This document shows, piece after piece, positions 34,160-43,282 of a stretch of DNA of 64,000 nucleotides. Source of the stretch: an uncultured Clostridia bacterium (lineage in GTDB: Bacteria > Bacillota > Clostridia > Christensenellales > Borkfalkiaceae). The notes under the pieces were generated by a model that saw nothing but the letters and a program-made list of their open reading frames with translations, did no database searches and was not told where the DNA came from. The stretch is taken from contig CALVLH010000002.1 of assembly GCA_944336975.1 (NCBI GenBank), positions 1-64,000 of the forward strand, written 5' to 3'. Both the position numbers and the translations under genes were made by a program. Position 1 is the stretch's first letter, and the number at the start of each line of letters is the position of its first letter.

Positions 34160-34843
34160 TCACACCCGCGGGCAGTTGTCGCCGTTATTTTCCGCGCCGT
34201 CCGAGGAGAGAAAATACTCCTTTACCGCCCCGAGAGAAGGCAGGATGACGTCCGTCCCCGCCTCTTCGAGCTCGCCCGCTTCGGCATACCCCGTGCGCAC
34301 GCCCACGGAGAATACCCCGCACGCCTTCGCACCTTCCGTGTCGTATTTGCGGTCGCCGATCATCGCGCAGTCCTGCGGCGGAGCGCCGAGTTCGCGCATC
34401 GCATGAGCGAGCACCTCCGCCTTCGTGTTCAGGGATCCGTCCAGCCCGCATCCCGCGATATAGGTGAAATACCCGTCCAGCGAAAAGGAACGCAGGATGC
34501 GCTCGGCGAACACCTTCGGCTTGCTCGTGGCGAGCGCGAGCGTTTTTCCGCATGCCGAAAGGGCGCGGAGACATTCCTCCGCGCCGGGGATGAGTTCGTT
34601 TTCCGTCCACCCGACGACATGATACCGCTCGCGGTATTTTTGGATCGCATATTTTGCTTCTTCGCCCGTCATGCCGAACAGCCCCGTGAATGAATCGTAC
34701 AGGGGCGGACCGATGCAGAGGCGCAATTCTCGTTCGCTCGGTCGGGGTTTCCCGCACGCTTCGAGCGCGTAGATGAAACTGCGGGAGATCCCCTCGTACG
34801 GCTCGGTCAGCGTGCCGTCGAGATCAAAAAAAAGATAATTCAT
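34160..34843 (-). CDS. HAD-family phosphatase (phosphoglycolate phosphatase-like)
   Basis: 227 residues with HAD motif I FFDLDGTLTEPYEG, motif II ATSKP, the conserved Lys of motif III region (KAEVLAHAM) and motif IV MIGDRKYDTEGAKACGV. The helical cap (about 15-85) matches the Gph/PpaX type. Likely substrates are small phosphate esters such as phosphoglycolate or pyrophosphate-related compounds; the exact one is unknown. The SD is weak. A single-gene unit between ppx and the TauE pair. Confidence 0.9.
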   Translation of the reverse strand: MNYLFFDLDGTLTEPYEGISRSFIYALEACGKPRPSERELRLCIGPPLYDSFTGLFGMTGEEAKYAIQKYRERYHVVGWTENELIPGAEECLRALSACGKTLALATSKPKVFAERILRSFSLDGYFTYIAGCGLDGSLNTKAEVLAHAMRELGAPPQDCAMIGDRKYDTEGAKACGVFSVGVRTGYAEAGELEEAGTDVILPSLGAVKEYFLSSDGAENNGDNCPRV

Positions 34844-34881
34844 GCTGCTATTTTATCTCTTTTTTTTCGTTTTGTAAAGGA

Positions 34882-35274
34882 TTATTTTCCCCCGTTTCTC
34901 CCCTTTTTGCCGATGTTTTTCACCCAAGGATACAGCCGCGCGAGCGCAAGGACGACGAGAAACCACCCGAACGCCTTGCGGAGCAGTTCGGCGGGAAGAT
35001 ATGCCGCGGCGAACGAGGCACCCGCCGAAAGCAGAAGCGCGGGCGCGATCACCCACAGGATGCCCTCCGTTTTCAGAAGTCCGTTTTTCGCGTGCAGAGA
35101 GAGCGCAAAGAGGGACATGGGCAAAAAGGAGAGCAGGTTGATCCCCTGCGCGGCGGTCTGGGGGATGCCGCAGAGCAACGTCAGGAGCGGGATGAGGAGC
35201 GTTCCCCCGCCCATGCCCATGCCGCCGAGCACGCCGCCCAAAAAGCCGCAGACGAACAGCAGATAGAACGCCAT
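34882..35274 (-). CDS. TauE/SafE-family membrane exporter, half-protein 2
   Basis: 130 residues, roughly half of a normal TauE/SafE protein (about 250). It has the glycine-rich first-helix motif FLGGVLGGMGMGGGTLLIPLLTLLCG and AAQGINLLSFLPMSL, then three to four membrane segments. The start at 35274 shares one nt with the stop of the other half-gene (TGATG). The two half-proteins probably pair to form one transporter for sulfite, sulfoacetate or a similar anion. Upstream in-frame codons overlap the partner and are unlikely. Confidence 0.85.
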   Translation of the reverse strand: MAFYLLFVCGFLGGVLGGMGMGGGTLLIPLLTLLCGIPQTAAQGINLLSFLPMSLFALSLHAKNGLLKTEGILWVIAPALLLSAGASFAAAYLPAELLRKAFGWFLVVLALARLYPWVKNIGKKGRNGGK

Positions 35275-35627
35275 CAGAATACCATCCACAGCCCCGCGGC
35301 GAGCATGACCAGGGAAAACAGCGCCGAGGCCCACCGCGCGGAGAGACGGGACAAAAGTTTTGCGCCCGCCGCGCCGCCCGCGCACACGCCCAGCGCCGTC
35401 GGCACGAGCAGAGCGGGCGGCGCGGCGCCGAACGAGGCATAGATCGCTCCGCTCACGAGCGAAGCGGGCAGAATGACGGCGATCGCCGTCGCGTGCGCGC
35501 TTTTTTCTTCATACCCCGCGCGCCGCAAAAGCGGCACTGCGAGCATCCCGCCCCCGCCGCCGAGAAGCCCGTTCGCAAGTCCCGTCATCGCCCCGCCCGC
35601 AACAAGTCTTTTCCTGTTTGCCTTCAC
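35274..35627 (-). CDS. TauE/SafE-family membrane exporter, half-protein 1
   Basis: 117 residues with GLANGLLGGGGGMLAVPLLRRAGY and AHATAIAVILPASLVSGAIYA: the same repeat unit of the TauE/SafE family as its partner, with four membrane segments. The start is GTG with GGAGG upstream; an overlapping ATG is out of frame. Encoding an exporter as two coupled half-genes is known in Firmicutes. Substrate not determinable. Confidence 0.85.
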   Translation of the reverse strand: MKANRKRLVAGGAMTGLANGLLGGGGGMLAVPLLRRAGYEEKSAHATAIAVILPASLVSGAIYASFGAAPPALLVPTALGVCAGGAAGAKLLSRLSARWASALFSLVMLAAGLWMVF

Positions 35628-35700
35628 ATCCCTTCCTCCCTTCCCGTATTTTGCCGCGTTTGAAAAAAAATTATCACTTTTTCCTCGTTTTCACACGGAA

Positions 35701-35733
35701 TTGCTTGCTTATCCGCGCGTTTTATATTAAAAT
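35701..35733 (+). promoter_or_regulatory. Promoter of the large surface lipoprotein
   Basis: TTGCTT (35705-35710), a 17-nt spacer and TAAAAT (35728-35733). An alternative pair TTGCTT (35701)/TATATT (35723) overlaps it. Both lie about 75-100 nt before the start. Confidence 0.55.
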
Positions 35734-35806
35734 GTACTAGTATCGTAACGTAATCGGGACGACATCATCGCAAGATGGAAAATCAATAAAACGGAAAGGG
35801 TGTTTT

Positions 35807-38800
35807 ATGGCAAAATATTTTAAGACGAAACAGGCGAAAAAGCGTACGATCGCGGCAATGTCCGTCGCGCTCGCCGCCACTTTTTCTCTTGGGCTTTTCG
35901 CGGCCTGCGCGACGCCGGACGACGACGGCGACGAGGACGACAGCACGACGTCCAAAACGGATACGCAACTCATCGCGAACGGAAATTTTGAATTTTACAG
36001 CGACGACGACCTGCTCAATCTCATCAATACGCCCGACAGCTGGACCCGCTCCACGGGTTCGGACAGCAACGGCAGCGCGCCCTCTTCCGAGGCGGCTTCC
36101 GGCATCGTGAACACGGACGAGTGGGACAACCTCACCAAGTCCGCATACGCCTTCACGAGCGTCGAGGACGCCGTCGCGAATTGGGATAAGGGCAACGCAT
36201 ACGACCGCATCAAATTCTACGAGGAATTCGACATCGACTCCGAAGAGGATTTCGAGCTGTACGAGGACTACAAATACACCATCGACGCGGACGACATCCC
36301 CGACACGGAAAACCCCCTCACGCACGATTACGACGCGGAGGCGGAAGATCAGGAGCGCAGCGTCCTGATGATCCACAATCAGAAGATCACCAACTCCACC
36401 GTTTACGGCACGGCGCAGTATTACACCTCCTCCACCACGGTGACGCTGGCGGCGGATACGGGCGCGGAGGTCTCCGTCTGGGTGAAGACCGCAGATCTCG
36501 TTCACTACAACGAACAGGAAGCGACCACGGGCTGCGGCGCGTACATCGCGGTGACCAACACCGTCGGCGGCACCACGCTCGATCAGATGCAGATCAAGAA
36601 CATCAACACCGAGCAGCTCAATCCCGACGGCGACAATAACGGCTGGGTGGAATACAAAGTCTACCTGCGCGCGAACACCTTCGCGGACACCACCTTCAAG
36701 ATCGTGCTCGGTCTGGGCATGGGAAGCACGTCGGATATGTACGAAACGGTCAACGGCTATGCCTTCTTCGACGATCTGACCTGCAAGATCCTCTCCGCGG
36801 AAGAATATGCGACGGCGACCGCGTCTCTCGCGGCGGAATACACCTGCGACGCGAACTCCGCGGCGGAAGAGAAGAAATTCGTCGCGACCAAAGACAATAC
36901 GACCTATGCGCTCGATCTGTATGCGGATTTCCTTTCCTATACGATCGACGAAACGCAGTTTGACAAGAAACTCACCGAAGAGGTCTACGGCGACAGAACG
37001 TATACGAGCGAAAATTACCGCAACCTCGGGCTCGGCAACGCGGCGAACAACATCGCGGAGCTGACTTCCGTGACGGCGCTCAGGGCGCAGAGCGGAAACA
37101 GCTATCTCTCCTCCGTGCTCGCGAAGGACTTTGAAAAATATCCCTTCGACGAGGACGCACAGGTGCTTATGCTCCTCTCCTCCAACGGCGCGGCGTATAC
37201 CGCGACCGTCAAAGACGCAACGAACTTCGTGGTGGAACCGGACGAACATCTGCTCGTCTCCTTCTTCGTGAAGACCTCCGCGATGAACGGCTTCACGGGA
37301 GCGGGCGTTTCCGTCGTGGACGGCGACACCAAGACAACGATCTCCTCCCTCGACAGCACCACGCTCGATCCCGTCGACATCGACGAAGAACGCAAGGACA
37401 TCTACGACGGCTGGACGCAGTGCTTCTTCTTCCTCTCCAATGACACGGACGAAACGAAGGAATTCTACCTCGAATTCACCTACGGCCCCACGGCGATCGT
37501 GGGAACGACCGCAGAGAGCTATACGGACGGATACGCGGCGTTTGCCAACTTCCGCACCTATTCCATGAGCTCCCGCGAAGCGAGCTATGCGAGCACGGGC
37601 GACCGCGCGAAAGCCGTTTCCCTCGTGGGCGACTACTCCTCCGCGTCCTCTTCCTTTGACTCGGTGATCAACAACCACCCGGATTCCATCGAGAAAGACA
37701 TCGCAGATCCCGCGAACTTCTGGGGCGTTGTCGGCGGGCACAAGCGCGTCGGCGGCGACGATACGTCGGAAGTCAACACCACCCCCGAAAACGTATGGGC
37801 GGGACTCGTCAACAAGGACTACACCTCCGCATATGAAGGCAAAGATTGGCAGACAGCGCTCCTCGAGATCGCCGCAACGCAGAAAGGCATCCTCTCCGAG
37901 GCTCTGACCGCGGATTGGTGGAACGCCATCCTCGGCACGGCGGAACAGCCCCTCCTCATCGTCAACAAGGCGGAAGCCGCTTACGGGTATCTCGCCCGCG
38001 CGAGTGCGTCCGTATCCACTTCTTCCTATCAGGAGATCTCCGTACGCGTGAAGGTCTCGGACGGCGCGAAGGCTTACGTCTATCTCATCGACGCGTCCGA
38101 TCTCAAAGAAAAGGGATATGAATACACGCTCACGCCAGATATGCCCGACGTCACCTATTGGTACGACGACGACGGAAACATCTGCGTTTCCGATCCTTCG
38201 GACGAAGATTTCGACAGCAAGACGGACATCGCGTACTATCTCAACAAAAACGGACTGTACGAGAGCGCGGACGAAGCGGACACCGACCTGTACGCGAACC
38301 TCGCGAACTACGCTACGGACGACCGCGGCAATCTCGTGACCGACGAAGGCACGATCGCCTTCTTTGCGCATGAAGGTCAGTTCTATGCTTACGGCGACGA
38401 GGACGAAGAGATCTACTCCGTTCCCGTCAAGGATCTCGACCACTCCATCGCGCGCTACGATTACACGGACGCCGAACTTCCCGGTTCGGTCATCGTCGTG
38501 GACGGCACGCAGGAAGACGTCGCGAACAAGTGGGTGACGGTCAGCTTCTTCATCCGCACGGGAAACGAGGCGAAAGACTATCGTCTGGAAGTGTGGAGCG
38601 GCTCGCGCGACGGTTCCGTCAAGAACCCCGCGGGAAGCTATGTCGTCTTCGACAACAAGACCTCTGCCGACGTTTCCGGCGACTTTGAAACGCTTCGCAG
38701 CGAAGCGGTCGAGACCATGAAGAAAGAACAGGGCGTGGGTAAGGACGAGAACCTTACCGCGGACGCGTTCTATTACACCTACACCTTCTACGACGATACC

Positions 38801-39292
38801 TCCTATCTCCGCTACGACGTGGCAGAAGACGAGGACGAAACGGGCGATCCTTACGAAGCGTACACGCAGTCCTCCTATTCGGAAACGCTCGTCTATCTCT
38901 ACCATGAAGACACGACGTCCGTCAGCGGCGAATATCTCTATCAGATGTTCCTCGACTACTCCGCGACCGACGTCACGGTGGAAGCGGCGACCTCGGACGA
39001 TACCACGGACGACGACACGACGGACGGCGCCGCAACGACGCCTGAATACAACGTCTGGCTGTTCGTCTCCTCGATCGCCCTGGTGGCAGCGCTGTTCATC
39101 GTCGTGATCAGCCTCGGCATCCGCAGGATCACCAAAAACGTGAAGGAAAAGCGCGTGGAAAAGAAGGCGAGAACCAACGTCGCTTACAGCGGAAAACGCA
39201 AGGTCTTCAAGAAGGCTCCCGAACAGAAAGAAGCGCCCGAAGAACCCGAGCAGCCCGAACCCAAAGACGACGGCAATCCTTACAACGATTGA
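35807..39292 (+). CDS. Very large acidic surface lipoprotein with C-terminal membrane anchor
   Basis: 1161 residues. A signal peptide with lipobox LFAAC (Cys34) is followed by an Asp-rich linker and ANGNFEFYSDD, the start typical of a CBM4/9-type jelly-roll. Later segments repeat a jelly-roll-like pattern (VSVWVKTADL ... GYAFFDDLTCKI; VSFFVKTSAM; VTVSFFIRTGNEAKDYRLEVWSG), so several modules of about 200-300 residues can be inferred. A single membrane segment (WLFVSSIALVAALFIVVISLG) and a basic tail with a Glu/Pro-rich end follow. It thus has both a lipid anchor and a C-terminal anchor, which is unusual. Role unknown; cell-surface binding or scaffolding is suggested. RBS GGAAAGGG precedes the ATG. 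Confidence 0.8.
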   Translation: MAKYFKTKQAKKRTIAAMSVALAATFSLGLFAACATPDDDGDEDDSTTSKTDTQLIANGNFEFYSDDDLLNLINTPDSWTRSTGSDSNGSAPSSEAASGIVNTDEWDNLTKSAYAFTSVEDAVANWDKGNAYDRIKFYEEFDIDSEEDFELYEDYKYTIDADDIPDTENPLTHDYDAEAEDQERSVLMIHNQKITNSTVYGTAQYYTSSTTVTLAADTGAEVSVWVKTADLVHYNEQEATTGCGAYIAVTNTVGGTTLDQMQIKNINTEQLNPDGDNNGWVEYKVYLRANTFADTTFKIVLGLGMGSTSDMYETVNGYAFFDDLTCKILSAEEYATATASLAAEYTCDANSAAEEKKFVATKDNTTYALDLYADFLSYTIDETQFDKKLTEEVYGDRTYTSENYRNLGLGNAANNIAELTSVTALRAQSGNSYLSSVLAKDFEKYPFDEDAQVLMLLSSNGAAYTATVKDATNFVVEPDEHLLVSFFVKTSAMNGFTGAGVSVVDGDTKTTISSLDSTTLDPVDIDEERKDIYDGWTQCFFFLSNDTDETKEFYLEFTYGPTAIVGTTAESYTDGYAAFANFRTYSMSSREASYASTGDRAKAVSLVGDYSSASSSFDSVINNHPDSIEKDIADPANFWGVVGGHKRVGGDDTSEVNTTPENVWAGLVNKDYTSAYEGKDWQTALLEIAATQKGILSEALTADWWNAILGTAEQPLLIVNKAEAAYGYLARASASVSTSSYQEISVRVKVSDGAKAYVYLIDASDLKEKGYEYTLTPDMPDVTYWYDDDGNICVSDPSDEDFDSKTDIAYYLNKNGLYESADEADTDLYANLANYATDDRGNLVTDEGTIAFFAHEGQFYAYGDEDEEIYSVPVKDLDHSIARYDYTDAELPGSVIVVDGTQEDVANKWVTVSFFIRTGNEAKDYRLEVWSGSRDGSVKNPAGSYVVFDNKTSADVSGDFETLRSEAVETMKKEQGVGKDENLTADAFYYTYTFYDDTSYLRYDVAEDEDETGDPYEAYTQSSYSETLVYLYHEDTTSVSGEYLYQMFLDYSATDVTVEAATSDDTTDDDTTDGAATTPEYNVWLFVSSIALVAALFIVVISLGIRRITKNVKEKRVEKKARTNVAYSGKRKVFKKAPEQKEAPEEPEQPEPKDDGNPYND

Positions 39293-39320
39293 CCGATCGC
39301 CTGAAACAGACGAATAAAAA

Positions 39321-39344
39321 ATCCGCCCCGACAACGGGGCGGAT
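39321..39344 (+). terminator. Terminator of the large surface lipoprotein gene
   Basis: ATCCGCCCCG/CGGGGCGGAT with a 4-nt loop and seven T. A-rich bases precede it, so it may also act on the minus strand. Confidence 0.92.
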
Positions 39345-39417
39345 TTTTTTTGCTCCCTTTTTTTGTCCTGTCTCCGTAAGGGGAATACGGCGATCTGCGG
39401 AAAAAACGGATTAAAAA

Positions 39418-39451
39418 CGCCCCGCCCGCGCTGTTTTGCGCGGGCGGGGCG
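39418..39451 (-). terminator. Terminator of the serS-exonuclease-rsmF operon
   Basis: A perfect 14-bp stem (CGCCCCGCCCGCGC and complement) is followed on the minus strand by five T and AA. It ends 33 nt after the rsmF stop. Confidence 0.9.
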
Positions 39452-39484
39452 CCCTTTCTCTTCTCTTTCTGTGCACCGCGCCGT

Positions 39485-40780
39485 TCAGTGCACCTTGCGC
39501 AATCCCTTCGGATAGTGATTTTTTACCGTGCCGTTCACGGCCTTCCCCCATCCGAGCGGATATTTCCCCCATCCAACGGCGCACCAGCCGTTTTCCGTCT
39601 CCGCTTGCAACGTCTCGCCGCGCAGATACCTCTCCGCGTCTTCATCGCCGAGCGGGAGAAAGCGGGAAAACTCCTCCGCGCGCCCGCTCATCGCCAGCGC
39701 GTGCGCGGGGCGGAACAGTTTGCCGTCCCACTCGCCCAATTCCACGCCCGCGCGGAGCACGCGGAATCCCGTCAGATCGGGCATCCCCTCCGACACGGCG
39801 TACATCCGCCCGTCGGGAAGGACGGTCACGCGCTCCGTCGGCGGCTCTTTTGCATAAACGTCCGCGCAGAACGCGGCAAACGACTCTTCCGCCTTCCTTT
39901 CGCGGCGCAGAGGAAACCCGCGCTTTTCGCCGCGCTCGCTCTCACATCGCTCGAACAGCGCCGCAAAATGCCCTTCGCCTGCGACTTCGTGGGGGTACAG
40001 GCGGTGCATGAATACGAGCCTGAAATCGGGATGCGAGCGCAGGAAACGCTCCGCCGTCCCTTCGTTTTCCTCGTCCGAAAAGGTACAGGTGGAATACACG
40101 AGCTTCCCGCCGCCGCGAACCGTCGCGGAAGCGTTGTCCAGGATGACGTCCTGCCGCGCCGCGCACCGCGCGACGTTCTCTTCGCTCCATTCCGTGAGCG
40201 CCGCAGGTTCTTTCTTGAACATCCCCTCGCCCGAACAGGGCGCGTCCACGAGCACCTTATCAAACCAACGGGGAAACGCCGCCGCGATCCGTCCGACGTC
40301 CGCATTGATCACGGCACAATTTTTTATGCCCAGCCGCTCCACGTTCTGCGAGAGCGCTTTCGCGCGATCGGGAACGTATTCGTTGGCGATCAGCACGCCC
40401 TCCCCGCACAGCGCCTGCGCGAGCTGCGTGGTTTTCCCCCCGGGTGCGGCGCACACATCGAGCACCCGCTCCCCCGGCGCGACGTCCAGAAGGGGCGCGG
40501 CGCACATCGCGGAAGGCTCCTGGGAATAATACAGCCCCGCGAAATGGGCGGGATACGCTCCCGTCTTTTCCTGTTCGGTATAAAACCCGCTACTCTCCCA
40601 CGGGACTCTGTCCCCGAGAGGGAAAGGCGCTTCCCGTTCGAATTCCTCCGCGGACAGTTTGAGCGTATTGACGCGCACGGCGCGGCGGACGGGAAGCTCA
40701 TAAGAGCGCAAAAAGTCGGGGAATTTCTCCCCCAACTTCTCTCTCATGCGCGATAAAAATGCTTCGGGCAAGGCGATCAT
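39485..40780 (-). CDS. RsmF-like rRNA (cytosine-C5-)-methyltransferase
   Basis: 431 residues of the NOL1/NOP2/Sun (RsmB/RsmF) family. The SAM-binding motif VLDVCAAPGGKTTQLAQAL, catalytic motif VDAPCSGEGMF and second Cys motif YSTCTFSDEENE are present. The N-terminal lead (MREKLGEKFPDFLRSYE) and the C-terminal PUA-like region (VLRAGVELGEWDGKLFRPAHALAM) fit the YebU/RsmF subgroup, which methylates 16S or 23S rRNA. The ATG at 40780 overlaps the exonuclease stop as ATGA, with GGAGG just upstream; longer in-frame extensions would lie inside the preceding gene. Confidence 0.93.
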   Translation of the reverse strand: MIALPEAFLSRMREKLGEKFPDFLRSYELPVRRAVRVNTLKLSAEEFEREAPFPLGDRVPWESSGFYTEQEKTGAYPAHFAGLYYSQEPSAMCAAPLLDVAPGERVLDVCAAPGGKTTQLAQALCGEGVLIANEYVPDRAKALSQNVERLGIKNCAVINADVGRIAAAFPRWFDKVLVDAPCSGEGMFKKEPAALTEWSEENVARCAARQDVILDNASATVRGGGKLVYSTCTFSDEENEGTAERFLRSHPDFRLVFMHRLYPHEVAGEGHFAALFERCESERGEKRGFPLRRERKAEESFAAFCADVYAKEPPTERVTVLPDGRMYAVSEGMPDLTGFRVLRAGVELGEWDGKLFRPAHALAMSGRAEEFSRFLPLGDEDAERYLRGETLQAETENGWCAVGWGKYPLGWGKAVNGTVKNHYPKGLRKVH

Positions 40781-41733
40781 ACTCCCTCCAACGCCTCCGT
40801 GAGGCTGTCGAGCGGAATGAAGGACGCGCCCGCGTCGAGCGCGTTCTGACAGCGCACACCGCCCTGCGTGCGGGCGATATACACGTCGCATTCCCCCGAA
40901 TGGGAGGTATACGTCCCGCCCGAGGCGAAGATCGCCGCGACCAGCTTTTTGGAAAGTTCGCAGTCATCCTCGATGTCCTTGGAAAAGCAGAACGCCTTAC
41001 CTTCCAGCGAACCGCCCTTCTTGCGCTTGCGCATATTTTTGTTGACGAACCGATAGAACTCCTCGTGCGCCTTGGCGCGGGCTTCTTTTTCCGCGTCGCG
41101 ATCGACGATGTACTGCCTGAGCCCCGCCGACGTGAGCGTCTCGATGCGATAATTTTTGAGGAGTCCGGGACGGATGTCGTATTTCCCGACGAGCCCTTTC
41201 ACATCCGTGCCCTCGCGGGCGCAGAGCGCCTCGCACACGCGCATGGTCGCATAGGCGTCGTCCACGGCGCGGTGGGGCGTGAATTCCACCCCGAGCGATT
41301 CCGCCATCGTCTGCAAGCCGTATTGGCGGGAAAAGGAATTTTCGCGGTTCATGTAAAAGAACTGCGTATCGTAAAAGCGGAAGCGGAAGGACGGCAACTT
41401 ATAGCGCCGCGTTTCCAGATTGAGATACTTGACGTCGTTGAACGTCGCATGGCCGCAGACGATGGTGTCCTCCCCTTCCAGCAGTTCGCGGATACGCGGA
41501 TAGACGGCGGGAAAGGCGGGGTATTTTTTGAAATCCTCATATTCGTAGGGCAGAACGATCCCCTGCCCGCCCTTTCGGTCGGTCAGACGGAACTTGCCCC
41601 GAGGATTGATGAGGATGTCCTCCCGCTCGGTCACGTTGAATTGTTCGTCCGCGACGACGTATCCGAACGCGCAGATCTTGGCGACGTCCCGGAATACGCA
41701 GGCGCATTCGATGTCGAAAAATACGTATTTCAT
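40777..41733 (-). CDS. DEDDh 3'-5' exonuclease (PolC/DnaQ-type) with BRCT-like C-terminus
   Basis: 318 residues. ExoI motif FFDIECACVF, ExoII motif GHATFNDVKYLN and ExoIII motif HRAVDDAYATMRV give the DEDDh set. After a basic linker (NMRKRKKGGS), the C-terminal 80 residues (KAFCFSKDIEDDCELSKKLVAAIFASGGTYTSHS) look like a BRCT domain. It could trim DNA or RNA ends; no polymerase domain is present. It lies between serS and rsmF with an ATGA overlap to rsmF. The exonuclease call is firm; the BRCT call is probable. Confidence 0.87.
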   Translation of the reverse strand: MKYVFFDIECACVFRDVAKICAFGYVVADEQFNVTEREDILINPRGKFRLTDRKGGQGIVLPYEYEDFKKYPAFPAVYPRIRELLEGEDTIVCGHATFNDVKYLNLETRRYKLPSFRFRFYDTQFFYMNRENSFSRQYGLQTMAESLGVEFTPHRAVDDAYATMRVCEALCAREGTDVKGLVGKYDIRPGLLKNYRIETLTSAGLRQYIVDRDAEKEARAKAHEEFYRFVNKNMRKRKKGGSLEGKAFCFSKDIEDDCELSKKLVAAIFASGGTYTSHSGECDVYIARTQGGVRCQNALDAGASFIPLDSLTEALEGV

Positions 41734-41787
41734 TCTGTTCCTGCGCGGCGGCGCGCCCTTGCGCCCTCCGCGCGATGACTCCGTCTT

Positions 41788-43077
41788 TTATTTTGCCTTG
41801 ACGGCGATCTCCGTTTTTCCGCCCATGTAGGGACGGAGCACTTCGGGGATGAACACGCTCCCGTCCGAACGCAGATGATTTTCGAGGAAGGCGATGAGCA
41901 TCCTCGGCGGCGCGACGACGGTGTTGTTGAGCGTATGCGCGAACGCGGTGCCCTTTTCCGTCTTATAGCGGATGTTCAGGCGGCGCGCCTGCGCGTCGGT
42001 GAGGTTGGAACAGGAGCCCACCTCGAAATATTTTTTCTGACGGGGACTCCACGCCTCCACGTCCAGACTGCGGTATTTGAGGTCGGCAAGGTCGCCCGAG
42101 CAGCATTCCAGCGTACGCACGGGGATCTGCATGGAGACGAACAGCTCTACCGTGTAGTTATACATCTTCTCGAACCACGCGCAGCTTTCCTCGGGCTTGC
42201 AGATGACGATCATCTCCTGCTTTTCGAACTGGTGGATGCGGTAGATGCCGCGCTCTTCGATGCCGTGCGCGCCCTTCTCCTTGCGGAAGCAGGGGGAATA
42301 GCTCGTGAGGGTGAGCGGGAGCTTCTTCTCCTCGATCGTGGTGCCCATGAAGCGCCCGATCATGGAATGCTCGCTCGTGCCGATGAGGTAGAGATCCTCC
42401 CCTTCGATCTTATACATCATGCCGTCCATCTCTTCGAAACTCATCACGCCCGAGACGACGTCCGAGCGGATCATGAAGGGAGGAATGCAGTAGGTAAAGC
42501 CCTTGTCGATCATGAAATCGCGTGCATACGCCAAAATGGCGGAATGCAGGCGAGCGACGTCGCCCGTCAGATAGTAAAAGCCCTGTCCGCTCGTGCGGCG
42601 TGCGCTGTCGAGATCCACCCCGTCCAGCTTTTCGAGGATGTCCACATGATACGGGATCTCGAAATCGGGCACCTTGGGTTCCAGAAAGCGCGCGCGCTCC
42701 ACGTTTTCCGAATCGTCTTTGCCGATGGGCGTTTCGGGGGAAATGATGTTGGGAATGGACATCATCACCTCTTTTAGGCGGGCGGCGACCGCCGCCGATT
42801 CCTCTTCGATCTGCGCCAGGCGCGCGGCGTTCGCCGTGACCTGCGCCTTGACTTCTTCCGCTTCCTGCGTCTTCTTTTCCTTCATGAGCGCGCCGATCTG
42901 TTTGGAAAGCGCGTTGCGGGAAGCGCGCAGGGCGTCGCCTTCGTTTTGCAGGGCGCGTTTTTTCGCGTCCAGCTCCAACGCCTCGTCTACGAGCGGGAGC
43001 TTTCTGTCCTGAAATTTCTTTCTGATGTTTTCGCGCACGGTCTCGGGCGCCGTGCGGATCAAGTTGATGTCGATCAT
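41788..43077 (-). CDS. serS: Seryl-tRNA synthetase
   Basis: 429 residues, a normal length. The N-terminal antiparallel coiled coil (about 25-105, KRALQNEGDALRASRNALSKQIG) and class-II motifs (PVRTLECCSGDLADLKYRSLDVEAW; FRKEKGAHGIEERGIYRIHQFEKQEM; AHTLNNTVVAPPRMLIAFLENH) are all seen. It charges tRNA-Ser. The ATG at 43077 has a GAGG SD. A promoter lies close upstream; I did not find a T-box. Confidence 0.97.
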   Translation of the reverse strand: MIDINLIRTAPETVRENIRKKFQDRKLPLVDEALELDAKKRALQNEGDALRASRNALSKQIGALMKEKKTQEAEEVKAQVTANAARLAQIEEESAAVAARLKEVMMSIPNIISPETPIGKDDSENVERARFLEPKVPDFEIPYHVDILEKLDGVDLDSARRTSGQGFYYLTGDVARLHSAILAYARDFMIDKGFTYCIPPFMIRSDVVSGVMSFEEMDGMMYKIEGEDLYLIGTSEHSMIGRFMGTTIEEKKLPLTLTSYSPCFRKEKGAHGIEERGIYRIHQFEKQEMIVICKPEESCAWFEKMYNYTVELFVSMQIPVRTLECCSGDLADLKYRSLDVEAWSPRQKKYFEVGSCSNLTDAQARRLNIRYKTEKGTAFAHTLNNTVVAPPRMLIAFLENHLRSDGSVFIPEVLRPYMGGKTEIAVKAK

Positions 43078-43110
43078 GCCGCAACCTCGTTTACATTTCG
43101 TTCTCACACG

Positions 43111-43139
43111 ATTATACAACTTTTTACACATAAAAGCAA
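43111..43139 (-). promoter_or_regulatory. serS promoter
   Basis: TTGCTT (43134-43139), a 17-nt spacer and TATAAT (43111-43116) on the minus strand. A GCCCGC/GCGGGC hairpin (43146-43163) lies behind it in the divergent region. Confidence 0.8.
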
Positions 43140-43200
43140 CGTTTTGCCCGCGATTTGGCGGGCATTGTGAAAAATAATCGGGGAAGATGCGCCGAATATT

Positions 43201-43229
43201 TTGTATATTTGAGAAAAGTATGGTATAAT
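43201..43229 (+). promoter_or_regulatory. Promoter of the P-type ATPase gene
   Basis: TTGTAT (43201-43206), a 17-nt spacer and TATAAT (43224-43229) on the plus strand, divergent from serS. Confidence 0.75.
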
Positions 43230-43282
43230 AGAAACGTAATTACCCCGACGCGGCGGCATGCGCCGCGAAAGAGAGGTCCGCT

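Noticed and set aside
35783..39334. 1183-residue open frame antisense to the large surface lipoprotein
   Set aside because: No signal peptide, no SD and R/V/F-rich composition; the plus-strand frame has RBS, lipobox, membrane anchor and flanking promoter and terminator.
43077..43131. T-box leader for serS
   Set aside because: The promoter lies about 30-60 nt before the start, leaving no room for a T-box, and no GGTGG core is present.
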